Shown here piece after piece: positions 7,237 to 17,733 of a stretch of 35,760 nucleotides of DNA (its first letter is position 1; each line of letters begins with the position of its first letter). The notes beneath the pieces were generated by a model. That model saw only the letters and a program-made list of their open reading frames with translations, was not told the origin of the DNA and searched no databases. This stretch comes from Candidatus Poseidoniales archaeon (GTDB lineage Archaea > Thermoplasmatota > Poseidoniia > Poseidoniales > Poseidoniaceae), in assembly GCA_012959275.1 (NCBI GenBank), contig DUDM01000059.1, positions 21,932 through 57,691 on the forward strand, read 5' to 3'. The position numbers and the translations under genes were made by a program.

Positions 7237-9591
7237 ATGAGCATTGCACAAAAAATGGCGGACGAACATAAACAAATTGCGATTTCTGAATTTTTTGAGA
7301 AAAATAAGCATTTCCTCGGTTTTGATACTCTCCCTCGCTCAATTATTACAGCAGTCAAAGAAGGAGTTGATAACTCTCTCGATGCGGCGGAAGAGGCCCG
7401 TATTCTTCCTGAAATAGTGGTTCGAATCTCCAAAGTAAAAGGGGAAAAAGATGTATTGGAATTAATGATTGAGGACAATGGACCTGGAGTGCCTCGGGCT
7501 TCACTGGAGAAAGCCTTTGGAAGATTATTATTCGGTAGCCGCTTCCACGTAATTAGGCAAACTAGAGGCCAGCAAGGAATTGGTATTACTGGTGTTGTAT
7601 TATATGGCCAATTAACGGTCGGAAAACCAACAACAATTGTTTCAAAAATAAAAGTTGAAGCAACTGCAGCAACCATTTGTATAGGTATTGATACGCGCCG
7701 TAATAGGGCTTCGAAGACCAATGAAGATAGAATAGAATCGCTTTGGGAAGATGGCCGTGAAAAAGAACATGGCCTACGTGTTTTAACTCAGATGAAGGCC
7801 AAATATCAACGTGGGAAACAATCGGTGCATCAATACTTGAGGATGACTTCAATCGTTAATCCACATGCTAAAATTACTCTTATTGACCCTGATGATGAAG
7901 TTTTTGATTTCCCGAGGGTAACTGAAAAATTACCTCAAGAAGTCGATGCAATCAAGCCCCACCCTCAAGGAATACAATTGGGCCAATTACAGCGAATGTT
8001 AAAAGAAACAAAGGAGACAAGCCTTGGTAATTTCTTACTGAATCAATTCAGTGGAGTTAGTAAAACTGGCTCTATTCCCGAAATATGTGAATTAGCAGGT
8101 TTAGAAAAAAAACGCAAGCCAAGTGGCATCAAGCCTGACGATGTGAAGGCACTAATTGAAGCATTCAATGGTGAAAGGGGCTATCTCCGACGTTATATGG
8201 AAGTAGATGGTAAACACAGATATTTGGAGAAGACTGGCAAGCCTATGAAAAAAGCAAGCGAGCCAATTTCAAAAGAATTAGAAAGAGACCTAATCAAAGC
8301 GCTTGAGGGAAAAATGTTAGCAGATGCCCCCAAAATTGTCAAAGGCTTAACCGAATGGTATTGTGATGAAAGTATGGAGGATTTATTGGCTTGGATGAAA
8401 GGAAAAATTGGGGTCGGGCCTTATGATGATGGGCAAGCAAAAACTTGGGCTAGATACATCCGCCATGAATGGGATCCACGTGTAAGTTTACATTCCGCCA
8501 GATTATATCCTCCGCCTGTTAATTGCTTATCTCCAATCGAAGAATTACTGATTAAAAAGGGGCTCTCAAAAACAATCGATTCAAAATTCGTTACTACAAT
8601 TACCCGTATTCCTCAAGTCAGCCAAGGAAATCCCTTCCAAATTGAGGCGGGTTTGATTTTTGGAGGTGGGATGCAAACTGAAGGGCCGGTTGAAATCCTT
8701 CGTTTCGCCAACCGCGTTCCACTAATGTATCAACAAGGAGGGTGCTTACTAACCAAAGCAATCGAAGCGGTAGATTGGAGACAATATGGACTGGAACAAA
8801 CCGGAGGGCGAGGAGTCCCCCGTGGACCGGCAGCAATTCTCATCCATCTTGCAAGTACCAATGTTCAATTCACAAGTGAAGCAAAAGAAGCGCTTTCAGA
8901 AAATGAAGAGGTTTTCACTGAGATTAGAAAAGCCGGCCTCGACATGGGCCGGGGTTTGAGAAGACATCTAGAAAAGAAGAAAAAGATGGCAAAGGTGAGG
9001 GAAAAGTTCGAATTAGTGAACGATATTTTACCAGCAATCGCGGAGAAATCAGCAAGTATTCTGAATAAGCCCCATCCAGATTTGGCTCGTTCTATTACTA
9101 AAATTATGAATGCTGTCATAATGGATGAAAATACCTCATGGAATAAAGAAAGAAAAATTACGCAGATTAATTTGAAATTGCAAAATTTCACTTCAAGAGC
9201 CCGTTCTTATACAATACTCGCTCAATGGCCAGAAGGCTTTGCAGAAATGATCGACAACGAAAGGGGTGGGAGAAAAGAAGCGCGAGGTCTTTGGGCTTGG
9301 AAAATGGAAACATTAGAACCTGGAGAATCCGCAACGGTTGAGTTTGGCCTAGCAGGATTGGAAAAAGGAGATTGGAAGGATACTGAAGTCTTCTATCGAG
9401 GAGCAGGTGATATCATCGGCGCAAACCGTCTTGATGAGAAAATCCTTGAAGAAATAAGGCGCCAAGAAGATGATGATGTGGAAATGGCAGCCCCTCCTGA
9501 AATAGAAGAAATTGAGGAAGAGGTAGAATCAACGAGTAATGAGGAACAATGGGCTAGTGATGGCCTAGGTCAACAAACTCTGGGGGTCTGA
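7237..9591 (+). CDS. top6B: DNA topoisomerase VI subunit B, long form
   Basis: ATPase subunit of the type IIB topoisomerase that, with Top6A, passes duplex DNA through a double-strand break. The GHKL (Bergerat) ATP site is complete: N box EGVDNSLDA with Asn46, G1 box EDNGPGVP at 79-86, and G2 box GQQGIGITG at 111-119. A helical/H2TH-like region and the transducer domain follow. At 784 residues it is longer than the roughly 530-residue crenarchaeal form. The extra C-terminus (about 650-740) looks like the Ig-like domain known from methanosarcinal Top6B, followed by an acidic Glu-rich tail of about 40 residues. Only three bases separate it from top6A, so they form one transcription unit. Confidence 0.95.
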   Translation: MSIAQKMADEHKQIAISEFFEKNKHFLGFDTLPRSIITAVKEGVDNSLDAAEEARILPEIVVRISKVKGEKDVLELMIEDNGPGVPRASLEKAFGRLLFGSRFHVIRQTRGQQGIGITGVVLYGQLTVGKPTTIVSKIKVEATAATICIGIDTRRNRASKTNEDRIESLWEDGREKEHGLRVLTQMKAKYQRGKQSVHQYLRMTSIVNPHAKITLIDPDDEVFDFPRVTEKLPQEVDAIKPHPQGIQLGQLQRMLKETKETSLGNFLLNQFSGVSKTGSIPEICELAGLEKKRKPSGIKPDDVKALIEAFNGERGYLRRYMEVDGKHRYLEKTGKPMKKASEPISKELERDLIKALEGKMLADAPKIVKGLTEWYCDESMEDLLAWMKGKIGVGPYDDGQAKTWARYIRHEWDPRVSLHSARLYPPPVNCLSPIEELLIKKGLSKTIDSKFVTTITRIPQVSQGNPFQIEAGLIFGGGMQTEGPVEILRFANRVPLMYQQGGCLLTKAIEAVDWRQYGLEQTGGRGVPRGPAAILIHLASTNVQFTSEAKEALSENEEVFTEIRKAGLDMGRGLRRHLEKKKKMAKVREKFELVNDILPAIAEKSASILNKPHPDLARSITKIMNAVIMDENTSWNKERKITQINLKLQNFTSRARSYTILAQWPEGFAEMIDNERGGRKEARGLWAWKMETLEPGESATVEFGLAGLEKGDWKDTEVFYRGAGDIIGANRLDEKILEEIRRQEDDDVEMAAPPEIEEIEEEVESTSNEEQWASDGLGQQTLGV

Positions 9592-9594
9592 AGT

Positions 9595-10689
9595 ATGGCA
9601 AGAAAACATGACCCAAAAGCAACAAAGAAGGCGATGTATAGAGTCGTAGAAGAAATGTACGACAAGATGGTGGCTGGTGACTCCCCTACTATGACCTTGC
9701 CAGTTAGAACAAAGAAAAACATCCAATTTGATGAAAAATTGGGAGTTTACAAATATGGAAAAAAGTCATCGATTAGAAATGCTACGGACCTTGGCAGTGC
9801 TAAGCAATTATTGCGTGCTCTGCATATCATTGAATTTATTGAAGAAATGATAGATACAGAAAAGTCGAGTACACTCAGAGAGATGTACTACATCTCTGAG
9901 GGTTGGGGACATGGTAAATTCAATACTCAAAATGAAAGCAACAACCTCGCTGAAGATTTAGAAATAGTAACTAAGTGTTTGCGCGAGGATTTCAAACTCC
10001 GCCCTGAAGAGGATGGTGCTCGTATGATTGGAAACCTAACCTTGAGGGAGAAAAACCGCAAAGGAAATTGGATGACAATTAACGCTCGAGATGATGTTGG
10101 AGATTCTGGATATGGGGTTCCTTATAATGTTGAAATAGAAAAATTAGAATTGATAGAACACGATATCGATTTTATTATGGCCATAGAAACTGGTGGAATG
10201 TTCGACAGGTTGGTTGAGAATGGATTTGATGAAGACCACCGTTGTGGTTTGATTCACCTAAAAGGACAACCAGCAAGGTCTACTCGCCGAATGATAAAAC
10301 GCATGAATGAAGAATGGGATCTTCCTGTGATGGTCTTCCTCGATGGAGACCCTTGGTCATATCGAATCTATGCATCTATTGCTTATGGTGCTATCAAAAC
10401 TGCTCATATTTCTGAATATCTTGCAACACCAACGGCAACCTATCTTGGGATAACTGCTGATGACATCCTAGCATATGACTTGCCGGCTGATGATCTTTCG
10501 AGCAAAGATGTAGAGGCGTTGAAAGCAGAACTTTCAGACCCAAGGTTTGCAGACCATTGGTGGCAAGAACAAATCAATATGATGCTTGATATAGGTAAGA
10601 AGGCTGAACAGCAATCACTTGCAAAATATGGTCTAGACTTCGTGACAGATACTTATCTCCCAGAAAAATTGGCTGAAATGGGATTATAA
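9595..10689 (+). CDS. top6A: DNA topoisomerase VI subunit A
   Basis: A 364-residue Spo11-like cleavage subunit of topoisomerase VI. The winged-helix 5Y-CAP domain carries the catalytic tyrosine in TLREMYYIS (Tyr98 or Tyr99, by comparison with the conserved TLRxxYY motif). The Toprim metal site is shown by the glutamate in AIETGGMF and by the FLDGDPW motif. Length is normal. The ATG follows the top6B stop by three bases, ensuring coordinated expression of the two subunits. No meiosis-type or minimal Top6 features are seen, and both subunits look intact and functional. Confidence 0.96.
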   Translation: MARKHDPKATKKAMYRVVEEMYDKMVAGDSPTMTLPVRTKKNIQFDEKLGVYKYGKKSSIRNATDLGSAKQLLRALHIIEFIEEMIDTEKSSTLREMYYISEGWGHGKFNTQNESNNLAEDLEIVTKCLREDFKLRPEEDGARMIGNLTLREKNRKGNWMTINARDDVGDSGYGVPYNVEIEKLELIEHDIDFIMAIETGGMFDRLVENGFDEDHRCGLIHLKGQPARSTRRMIKRMNEEWDLPVMVFLDGDPWSYRIYASIAYGAIKTAHISEYLATPTATYLGITADDILAYDLPADDLSSKDVEALKAELSDPRFADHWWQEQINMMLDIGKKAEQQSLAKYGLDFVTDTYLPEKLAEMGL

Positions 10690-10734
10690 TTTCTCAACAG
10701 TTTATTTGAAGAGATGTGACAGGGTGAGGAGAGC

Positions 10735-11700
10735 ATGCAATCTTTGAACCCCCCTTCTACTGGTGAATCTCCAGCCTGGGGGAAGCGGATTCTGATTATT
10801 GGTGGAGTTCTATTTTTGGTGTGTATTATTGGTTTTTTTAGCCAAATGAGTGCCCTTACCAAGCATTTCGACCCTCGTCTTTCTGGTGCAATAGAAATTT
10901 CGGTCGATGATGCTCAAATAATAGAATTGGAAGGCGGCTGCTACAAAGTTTGGGCCCTAGATGAAATGGGAGATGTTAATCTTGAAATTAGAAATTCAAA
11001 TTCTACCGTTATGGAGGATGGGGGGTGTGGCCCTTCTGCTGATGGTGGTTGGGAGCCGATAGGTGAAAACCAAGAACAGTTCGTTTTTGTTGGTGAATGG
11101 GTAGTCAAGAGCGGAAATTACAGTTTATCTGCAACATGTATTGAAGGTGATGTTGATTGCCAAATAGATGGGGATGTTTGGATGGTAAAAGAAGGGAAAA
11201 TACTTGAAGATTTGATGGAGGAAACTCTTCTTTGGGCCTTTTTCTGTGGTTGCATGGCCTCACTTTGCCTAATTCCAATCGGCCTTACAATTAATGTGAT
11301 TAATTCAAATAAAGGCGGTTCTTCTAAAGTGATGATAATTCAAGGTCAATCGGGAGAACTGTTGACTGCTGGTGAACAAATTCAATCTGATGAAAATGAT
11401 TCGTTAGAGCAGGCTCTAGGTGGTAATATGATGCTAAGCACAGACCAAATTTACAAATTGGTGAATTCTAATTCATCAGAAAGGGAAAAATTGGTTGAAG
11501 GTTTCAAATTGGAGGAGGCAAAAAAGTCTGTCCCAGATCCTTTCAAAGGCTCAGCTTCTTCTCCAAAATTAGAGCCTGATATTATTCCAATAAAACCAGT
11601 CGTGTTGGAAAATGAAACAGAAAGCGATGGAGTTGAAGAAGAAAACTTAGAAGATTCAAAACCTAAGCAGGGTGCTTGGCAAAATTGGGACGAAGGATGA
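10735..11700 (+). CDS. Two-helix membrane protein, function unknown
   Basis: A 321-residue protein with a short proline-rich N-terminus, a first transmembrane helix at about 18-37 (LIIGGVLFLVCIIGFF), an extracytoplasmic loop of about 120 residues with several cysteines, a second helix at about 163-185 (Cys-rich, WAFFCGCMASLCLIPIGL) and a long acidic cytoplasmic tail. The loop reads as a small beta-sandwich (GNYSLSATCIEGDVDCQIDG). I do not recognise a family. GGTGAGGAG just upstream is a good ribosome binding site. It lies 45 bases after top6A on the same strand, so it may be read from the same transcript, but nothing ties it to DNA topology. Confidence 0.7.
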   Translation: MQSLNPPSTGESPAWGKRILIIGGVLFLVCIIGFFSQMSALTKHFDPRLSGAIEISVDDAQIIELEGGCYKVWALDEMGDVNLEIRNSNSTVMEDGGCGPSADGGWEPIGENQEQFVFVGEWVVKSGNYSLSATCIEGDVDCQIDGDVWMVKEGKILEDLMEETLLWAFFCGCMASLCLIPIGLTINVINSNKGGSSKVMIIQGQSGELLTAGEQIQSDENDSLEQALGGNMMLSTDQIYKLVNSNSSEREKLVEGFKLEEAKKSVPDPFKGSASSPKLEPDIIPIKPVVLENETESDGVEEENLEDSKPKQGAWQNWDEG

Positions 11701-11742
11701 ATTGTCCTTTTTCGTTGGGTTTTGACCATTAATTGCAAACTG

Positions 11743-11750
11743 ATATTATA
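11743..11750 (+). promoter_or_regulatory. Putative TATA box of the HTH regulator
   Basis: ATATTATA in the gap after the membrane protein. A start site about 25-30 bases downstream would fall near 11775, after the ATG at 11733. This argues that translation begins at 11787 or 11802 rather than at the first ATG of the open frame. Confidence 0.4.
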
Positions 11751-11801
11751 TCGTGGGGTTCATGTACCTCCTGCCACTCAACAACCATGAGTTGGCTAGT
11801 G

Positions 11802-12566
11802 ATGAGCGCTTTGGATGATGCCTTGACACTATTGCAGAACAAGGTAAGAAGAGAAATTCTTGAGCGCCTTGTTCGGGAACCGCACTACCCTCTACAACTA
11901 GCAAAGATGATCGGTGTTAGCCAACAAGCCATTATGAAACACCTTGGATTACTAGAAAAAGGTAATTTTGTAGTTAGTGAAATGACTCCGAGTGAAAAAG
12001 GAGGCCCCCCAAAGAGAGTTTATGCAGTTAGAGAGTCATTCAGTATGCGAATTGATATGGGTCCTGATTTATTCAGAGTTGAACAACGTAAATTACCCAA
12101 AGGTAGTCCAATGAGAATATCTACTAAACTACCGAGTGAAATGTCTTTGCTTGCCGAATCTGTTTCCGGAAGAAGAAGGATACCTCTTGATGAAGCAATG
12201 CATCACCTCTCTACTCTTTCAAGTGAATTAGATAAACTCGATCAACAAAGAGATGCAATTATCGCCCTGCACCAACATATTAGGAATAGAGTGTCACATA
12301 CGGTTGATGATGAATTTGAAGATTACGAACATCGAAGAGTCATGCATGACCTTCTTGATGAGCCAAGAAGACGTTTTGATGTGGCTAGATTGAGGGAAGA
12401 ACTTCACTTAGGCGCCTCACAAATGGAAAATATCCTCGATGAAGTGCGCAATAGACTACTCCGACAAATCGGTGAAAAGCAAGCGGGTCAAATTATTGCT
12501 GCGCCTAAAGATGCAAACCTACCGTGGTGGGTTATCCTAAACAAAGCCTCAAAAAATAATCCTTGA
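11802..12566 (+). CDS. ArsR-like winged-helix transcriptional regulator
   Basis: A 254-residue regulator when started at the ATG at 11802 (MSALDDALTLL). The frame is open from 11733 and another ATG lies at 11787, but the extra residues are not conserved-looking and a TATA-like element overlaps them. The N-terminal winged helix is clear: NKVRREILERLVREPHYPLQ, then LAKMIGVSQQAIMKHLGLLE as helix-turn-helix and KRVYAV in the wing. A coiled-coil-like helix (residues about 125-175) and a second helical, possibly HTH-like segment (RRFDVARLREELHLGASQ) follow. Archaeal ArsR/HTH_20-type proteins are usually repressors. It converges on the giant surface-protein gene, 32 bases from that gene's stop. Its target is unknown. 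Confidence 0.8.
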   Translation: MSALDDALTLLQNKVRREILERLVREPHYPLQLAKMIGVSQQAIMKHLGLLEKGNFVVSEMTPSEKGGPPKRVYAVRESFSMRIDMGPDLFRVEQRKLPKGSPMRISTKLPSEMSLLAESVSGRRRIPLDEAMHHLSTLSSELDKLDQQRDAIIALHQHIRNRVSHTVDDEFEDYEHRRVMHDLLDEPRRRFDVARLREELHLGASQMENILDEVRNRLLRQIGEKQAGQIIAAPKDANLPWWVILNKASKNNP

Positions 12567-12598
12567 AACTACTTTGATTTGATTCTAATTATTTATTA

Positions 12599-15500
12599 TT
12601 AGAATTCATCATCGCCGCCAAGCACAGACATCAAACTGCTTTGCTCTGCTTGCCTTGATTTTGCTTCTAGTGTACGTCCACGGCCTACCATGAATACAAC
12701 TCCACCCAAAGAGAGAGTTAGTAGTAGAATTCCAACAGGTAGAGAGTAAGTAGCAATTGCAGCAGAAGTCACGTCCCAAAGTGGGCTACTTGACTCCAAG
12801 TCGTTTGGAACAGCCTTAATATTATCATTTTCATTTGATTCAACAATTTCATTATCAGGGTCCATGACGACTGAAACTGAGTGGCTTCCAGCATCTACTG
12901 GCCATAGTAAGTATATCTCGATTGGTTCAGCTTCGCCTGTGCCATCAGGTGGCATTAATGCCCCAATTACCTGCTTGAATACAATATTATCTTCATCACA
13001 GCCATTCTTTCGAATATCAGTTGTATCTTGACCTTGACATAGAACAATGACTACATCGGTAGCGTGAACATTGCCGCTGTTCTGGATGAGTACTCTAACT
13101 GGGACGAATTCTCCAACGTCTGCACTAGTTTGCTTTTCTCCAACTTCAACTTCAACAATTTCAAGATTTGGTGCACGGAGCCTTATGGTGACTACTTGTT
13201 CATTAGTATCGTCCATATCTCCTTGCCAACTTGGACTATCATCATGATCTCCGTTAACCTCGAACATATCACCATTCATCGAAGTAACCTTCAATCCAAT
13301 GGGTCTTGTATCAAGTTTTGCGCTTGGTGAAACCTGTATCAATGCCCTCATAGTAATCGTCTCATATGGGTCCATTGTCGGCATTTGGAATTCATCGATA
13401 TCTTCGAAATAAATACACTTATCTGGGTTTTCTGCGACTATATTGCTATCAAGAATCGTTAGTGTTAGGCAATCAACTTCAACCTCTGGTTGGGAGTTAT
13501 CAGCATTCAAAACAATCTTCCAAACTACATTCCATTCATCAAGAGAGCCCATTCCTGGCGCCTCCTCGAACACCCATTCACCATCGGTGCGGCTTGCGGT
13601 ATGGTTGAACAGAGATGGCGTATCTGCTACGTTTCCTGCATTTGTTATGTTGACTGTGAAGCGTACCAATTGCCCTGGGGCTGCCGTCTTAATTTCTGTG
13701 TCAGTGGTTGGGTCAATACTAATTTGCATATCGTGGAATTCAAGCACATTGACAGTAATAACAAGGGTATCTCTAAGTTTAGTAGAAGATGGTCCTGATT
13801 GTGGATATGCTTCTTCACTGAATATTTCAATGACTACTGCATACTCTCCCTTTTCTACCCTCTCTGGAACATGGATACCGATATCTAGTTCCTGAAATGT
13901 TCCTCTCTCTAACTCGGCCAATAATGAACGTGGTACTTCGATATTCCATAGTACATCGGTGCCTTCAGCATTGGTAACTCTTGCCAATCTCATATCATAT
14001 CTATCTGCACCATTGCCCTCATTTGTGGTTCTGACTGTGATTATCCTATCATCACCTGGGTTGACATCTATGCGTGGATCTGAAATATCGCTAATCTCTT
14101 CATCCATAGTTATAATGTCTAAATCATAAACATGAACGACATTAGTTGAAAGAATAACTGAATCGGATACTCTTGCATGTCCATCTAAATGTGCTTTGAT
14201 AGTCACGGCTGGTCCAAGACCTGCGCTAGCATTGGTTGGAGCACAAACTTCGACCTTTACCTTGTAAATGGTGTCCATTGTAAAGCGCCTCTTACCATCT
14301 CCATCAGGATCTGCTGGTGCTTCGGAAAAGTCTAGGTTGACGGTCCAATGATCCCTCTTCCAAACCAATAAGTCAGTTCCCTCTGGCATTTCTTCAGGTG
14401 CCCCGGGGGTAGTGAAAACTAGCCATCCATCAGAGAAATGCTTAGTTACTGATATTGGATAAACTGCACACGCACCAGGGAGAATATATTCAGTTGTGTC
14501 AAATATTTCAAAGACAATGTTACCCGTTGATCTTATACTAACATTTATCCATAATTCAAGAACATCGTATGTTCCTTGAGCAATACTCTTGATAGGTTCA
14601 CCAACTGACCAGCCCTTAACATAGAGAACAAAGGTTCCTGGCTCTTGGGTTGTTGGGATTTCTACTTTCAAGTTCTTGGTAGTAGATTGCCCTGGGTCTA
14701 ATTCAACCTCGATTGGGAAGTCTACAGACCAACCGAATGGAAGGAGCCATTCTTGTTGTCCTTCAAGGGTTGTAGGGTCATAGAATGCAAAGGAGTCGTG
14801 TACATTCCCCGTATTGGTAATAGTGATTGAGAAAATTGCCGTTTGCCCTTGTTCTACATCTGCCATTCTATGACTAGTATCAAGATTTATTCCATGCACA
14901 ACGTCCATTAAAGTTAGAGTTAACCTTTCCGAGCGGATTGCTGGGTCCTTATGGCTAGTAGCAATGACTGAGATTTCAGCTAATTCGTCTCCATTCGCTT
15001 GATAGATAGATGGCGCCCTAACTCTAAGGTAGAATCTTGCATCTTCTCCTCCAGATAGGAAGATTGGTGTTTCGGGAAAAATTGCCGTGTGGTTATTGGA
15101 GAAGTATAAGGTTGCAGTCCAATTGGCTGGTACCTCTGATAGATTTAGTGAGTAGGTGTCTGCAACAAGGTCAACTGGCCCAGGTGTTGAATTGTTAATC
15201 GTCATGTTGTAGGTAGTTTGCTCGCCCGGTTCAATTACGTGATAGTAAGTCTCACCCTCTCCAAACTCAACATCAACCTGTCCCGTGAGAATATGTGTAT
15301 AACAAAGGGTGAACATGTTGTTGTTGCCTTCTTCACCACATTTATTGGTATCAGTCCACGCTATATGCGCTCCACTTCCAAGGTCATTTGCAAATGCGGG
15401 TGGTTGCCCTAGCCCTGGCCATTTAGGAGAACTTGGACCTGCCTTATTTGATTGCCAATGAGTTACAACAACCGGCTCCCAAGCATCCAATGCCGTTTCT

Positions 15501-17602
15501 CCAGGGCCAGTTAAATCCGTTGCATTAAGGCGCACATATTGAATCTCTTCAGCAGCACTCACATTCCAGAAATCAAGCCAAGCGATATGCACTTGGTTCT
15601 GGTCGTCAGTCAATAATTCGGGGTACATACTGTTAGCAGCATACTTGTTATTTTGCGGTAATGCTGCCTTTCCTTCGACATTGGAAATGGGGGTATCCTC
15701 TATCTTCTTGATTGCATAGGTGGACAAACCTCCAGGCACTCCGTCCCAATCGCCAGCCCCACGTAGGCGTAGTTTTGTGTAGTAGACTTCGTAAGATACA
15801 TCCTTTTCAAAACCATAATCACGACCATCCATCCATGCGATGTGAGTATTCCCTTCCAAATCTACTCCGATTGAAGGGTGGAATGAATATGCATCGTCAA
15901 TTGTTATTCTTGTATCGTTAACGGCCACAAGGCCGCCGATATCTTCGTAATAATTTCCGTTGCTGACGGTTGTTCCACTGAAACCATATTGGAAGGAACC
16001 AGAGTCAATTTGACTATATGGATCCAATACAGACATGTAAATCTCACGCGAATTATTTGTTGAAATATAGACCATTGCTTCTGCTAAGAGGGCCATTTGT
16101 GCTGTACCACTTCCTGAAGATGGGAATTCGTAAACTTGCCCACCGGCGTCACTATTGGATAATGTAGTCCCTGGACAACTCCTTGTGTGGGTTCCTTGAA
16201 CTCCGTCAGAACATTGTGCTAGGTCTCTGAAATGTGATTGAACGGCTGAAGCCCCTCCCCATGATTGCCCATATAGGCCAACTGGAACTACCCCTGCTGT
16301 GATGCAATTATCATGTGCCTCGACAATAGAAGCGTGGTCATCAGATTGACCGGCTGGGTCACCATCTTTTGGTCCCTCATCCGAAATTGGGATTACAATC
16401 TTAGTAGCATTTGGATTCCATCGGTGATCTGCAGAGGTTGGTGGGTTTGCAGCGTATCCAACGTTTCCATTTGCATCTGTCCAAGAAAGGCAAGCCCAAT
16501 TTGAACCGGGGCCCCAATCTTCTCCTGAATATCCTGAATATGCTGCACCATTGTAAATTGTTCCTGGAAGTTTTCGGATTCCTCCGCTGTCATCTCCACT
16601 GCTAAGGTGTGAGTTTCTTGGTCCAGCATTCTGGTTGTGGTTAGCACAATTTCCTGAACTTGCAGCACTAGGTAAGTAGCCTCCCAATCCATATAGTGTT
16701 TCGAAAACAGTCATGTTGGCTTGTTCAAGCATTGGTTTCAAGCCCTGGAAGTTTCCACCACCAGAACTGAATGAACCCCCATAAATCACGGTGCATACAT
16801 CTGCCCATTCAGAATACATTGAACCTGAAGTATCGATTACGAAAACCAACTCTACTTTACCACCACGGGTATCATCCCAGGCGATTTGAACAAAGTCATC
16901 GGCGTCAACGACGATGTCTGGATGACCCTTATGGCCAATAACTGGAGTCAATAGGGTATCATCGAAAACGGTTATTGCAGCACTCTGTCCATAATCTGGT
17001 TCCAACATTGCATAGTAAATCTGCGGTTGTTGATAAAACCGGTCCAATTGGTCGTAGGAATCCTCCCACGAAATATGTACATTGTCCTTACTGTCTATTG
17101 CAAGGGTTGGCCAATCTCTGTTGTGAGCTCTTTGAGCAACTAATGTATCTTCTATAACGGTGATTGTTCCATCACTGCTGGCGCTACCATCTCTATCATC
17201 AAGCCATGGATTGAGTACTGTGTAAACAATAGAATGTTGTCCACCTTTGTCTGCCCAAACAATGTGGACTCTATCCATACTATCTACTGCAACATCTGGG
17301 TGCCACGCTTTGGAGCCTCCGTTGTTGGAAATTTGTGTTGGAGCAATTAGAGTTTCACTGCGTGGGTCGAGCATTGTGTAGTACAGTTGGCGAGTGTTTT
17401 GTGAATATACTACGTGAATATTGCCTTCAGAGTCCGCAACTAATGCTATCATTCGGTTATTAGCGCCATCATCAACCAGTTGAACTGGATCGGTTATGAC
17501 AACCAAACTTGCTTCTGCTTCGGGAATTGGTATCATCGTAGCAAAAACTGATGCCATCATCAGTATAATCATCAGGTAGGATTGGTTCTTCTTGTTTAAC
17601 AT
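12599..17602 (-). CDS. Giant surface protein with VWA domain and C-terminal membrane anchor
   Basis: About 1667 residues from the ATG at 17602, which has GGAG upstream; the frame can also start at a GTG at 17620. A signal peptide (LMIILMMASVFATMIP) is followed by repeated segments of the type HIVWAD, HISWEDS, QIAWDDT and HIAWMDG, which look like propeller blades. A von Willebrand A domain is inserted, with the MIDAS motif DTSGS starting at about residue 257. The second half holds a series of NEW3/CARDB-like beta domains marked by NTGNVHDS, NEGNGADRY, NAGNVADT and NSGNVHATD. The end is a transmembrane helix (LPVGILLLTLSLGGVVFMVG), basic residues and a short acidic tail, so the protein is held on the outer face of the membrane. 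Likely role is adhesion or binding of polymers; ligand unknown. Confidence 0.85.
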   Translation of the reverse strand: MLNKKNQSYLMIILMMASVFATMIPIPEAEASLVVITDPVQLVDDGANNRMIALVADSEGNIHVVYSQNTRQLYYTMLDPRSETLIAPTQISNNGGSKAWHPDVAVDSMDRVHIVWADKGGQHSIVYTVLNPWLDDRDGSASSDGTITVIEDTLVAQRAHNRDWPTLAIDSKDNVHISWEDSYDQLDRFYQQPQIYYAMLEPDYGQSAAITVFDDTLLTPVIGHKGHPDIVVDADDFVQIAWDDTRGGKVELVFVIDTSGSMYSEWADVCTVIYGGSFSSGGGNFQGLKPMLEQANMTVFETLYGLGGYLPSAASSGNCANHNQNAGPRNSHLSSGDDSGGIRKLPGTIYNGAAYSGYSGEDWGPGSNWACLSWTDANGNVGYAANPPTSADHRWNPNATKIVIPISDEGPKDGDPAGQSDDHASIVEAHDNCITAGVVPVGLYGQSWGGASAVQSHFRDLAQCSDGVQGTHTRSCPGTTLSNSDAGGQVYEFPSSGSGTAQMALLAEAMVYISTNNSREIYMSVLDPYSQIDSGSFQYGFSGTTVSNGNYYEDIGGLVAVNDTRITIDDAYSFHPSIGVDLEGNTHIAWMDGRDYGFEKDVSYEVYYTKLRLRGAGDWDGVPGGLSTYAIKKIEDTPISNVEGKAALPQNNKYAANSMYPELLTDDQNQVHIAWLDFWNVSAAEEIQYVRLNATDLTGPGETALDAWEPVVVTHWQSNKAGPSSPKWPGLGQPPAFANDLGSGAHIAWTDTNKCGEEGNNNMFTLCYTHILTGQVDVEFGEGETYYHVIEPGEQTTYNMTINNSTPGPVDLVADTYSLNLSEVPANWTATLYFSNNHTAIFPETPIFLSGGEDARFYLRVRAPSIYQANGDELAEISVIATSHKDPAIRSERLTLTLMDVVHGINLDTSHRMADVEQGQTAIFSITITNTGNVHDSFAFYDPTTLEGQQEWLLPFGWSVDFPIEVELDPGQSTTKNLKVEIPTTQEPGTFVLYVKGWSVGEPIKSIAQGTYDVLELWINVSIRSTGNIVFEIFDTTEYILPGACAVYPISVTKHFSDGWLVFTTPGAPEEMPEGTDLLVWKRDHWTVNLDFSEAPADPDGDGKRRFTMDTIYKVKVEVCAPTNASAGLGPAVTIKAHLDGHARVSDSVILSTNVVHVYDLDIITMDEEISDISDPRIDVNPGDDRIITVRTTNEGNGADRYDMRLARVTNAEGTDVLWNIEVPRSLLAELERGTFQELDIGIHVPERVEKGEYAVVIEIFSEEAYPQSGPSSTKLRDTLVITVNVLEFHDMQISIDPTTDTEIKTAAPGQLVRFTVNITNAGNVADTPSLFNHTASRTDGEWVFEEAPGMGSLDEWNVVWKIVLNADNSQPEVEVDCLTLTILDSNIVAENPDKCIYFEDIDEFQMPTMDPYETITMRALIQVSPSAKLDTRPIGLKVTSMNGDMFEVNGDHDDSPSWQGDMDDTNEQVVTIRLRAPNLEIVEVEVGEKQTSADVGEFVPVRVLIQNSGNVHATDVVIVLCQGQDTTDIRKNGCDEDNIVFKQVIGALMPPDGTGEAEPIEIYLLWPVDAGSHSVSVVMDPDNEIVESNENDNIKAVPNDLESSSPLWDVTSAAIATYSLPVGILLLTLSLGGVVFMVGRGRTLEAKSRQAEQSSLMSVLGGDDEF

Positions 17603-17733
17603 GGTCAACACTCCATTCACAGTGTTTCAATGCCTCTGTTCTTCTTACTTAACCGCGCCCCTTAGATGTCATTAGAGGGTGCTGGGTATCAGCCTTGACC
17701 GGTGGGGATTACAGTCAAAAGGGTGGACGCTTT

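Noticed and set aside
7233-7721. Minus-strand open frame of 162 codons opposite top6B
   Set aside because: It overlaps the highly conserved GHKL ATP-binding region of top6B and has no family features.
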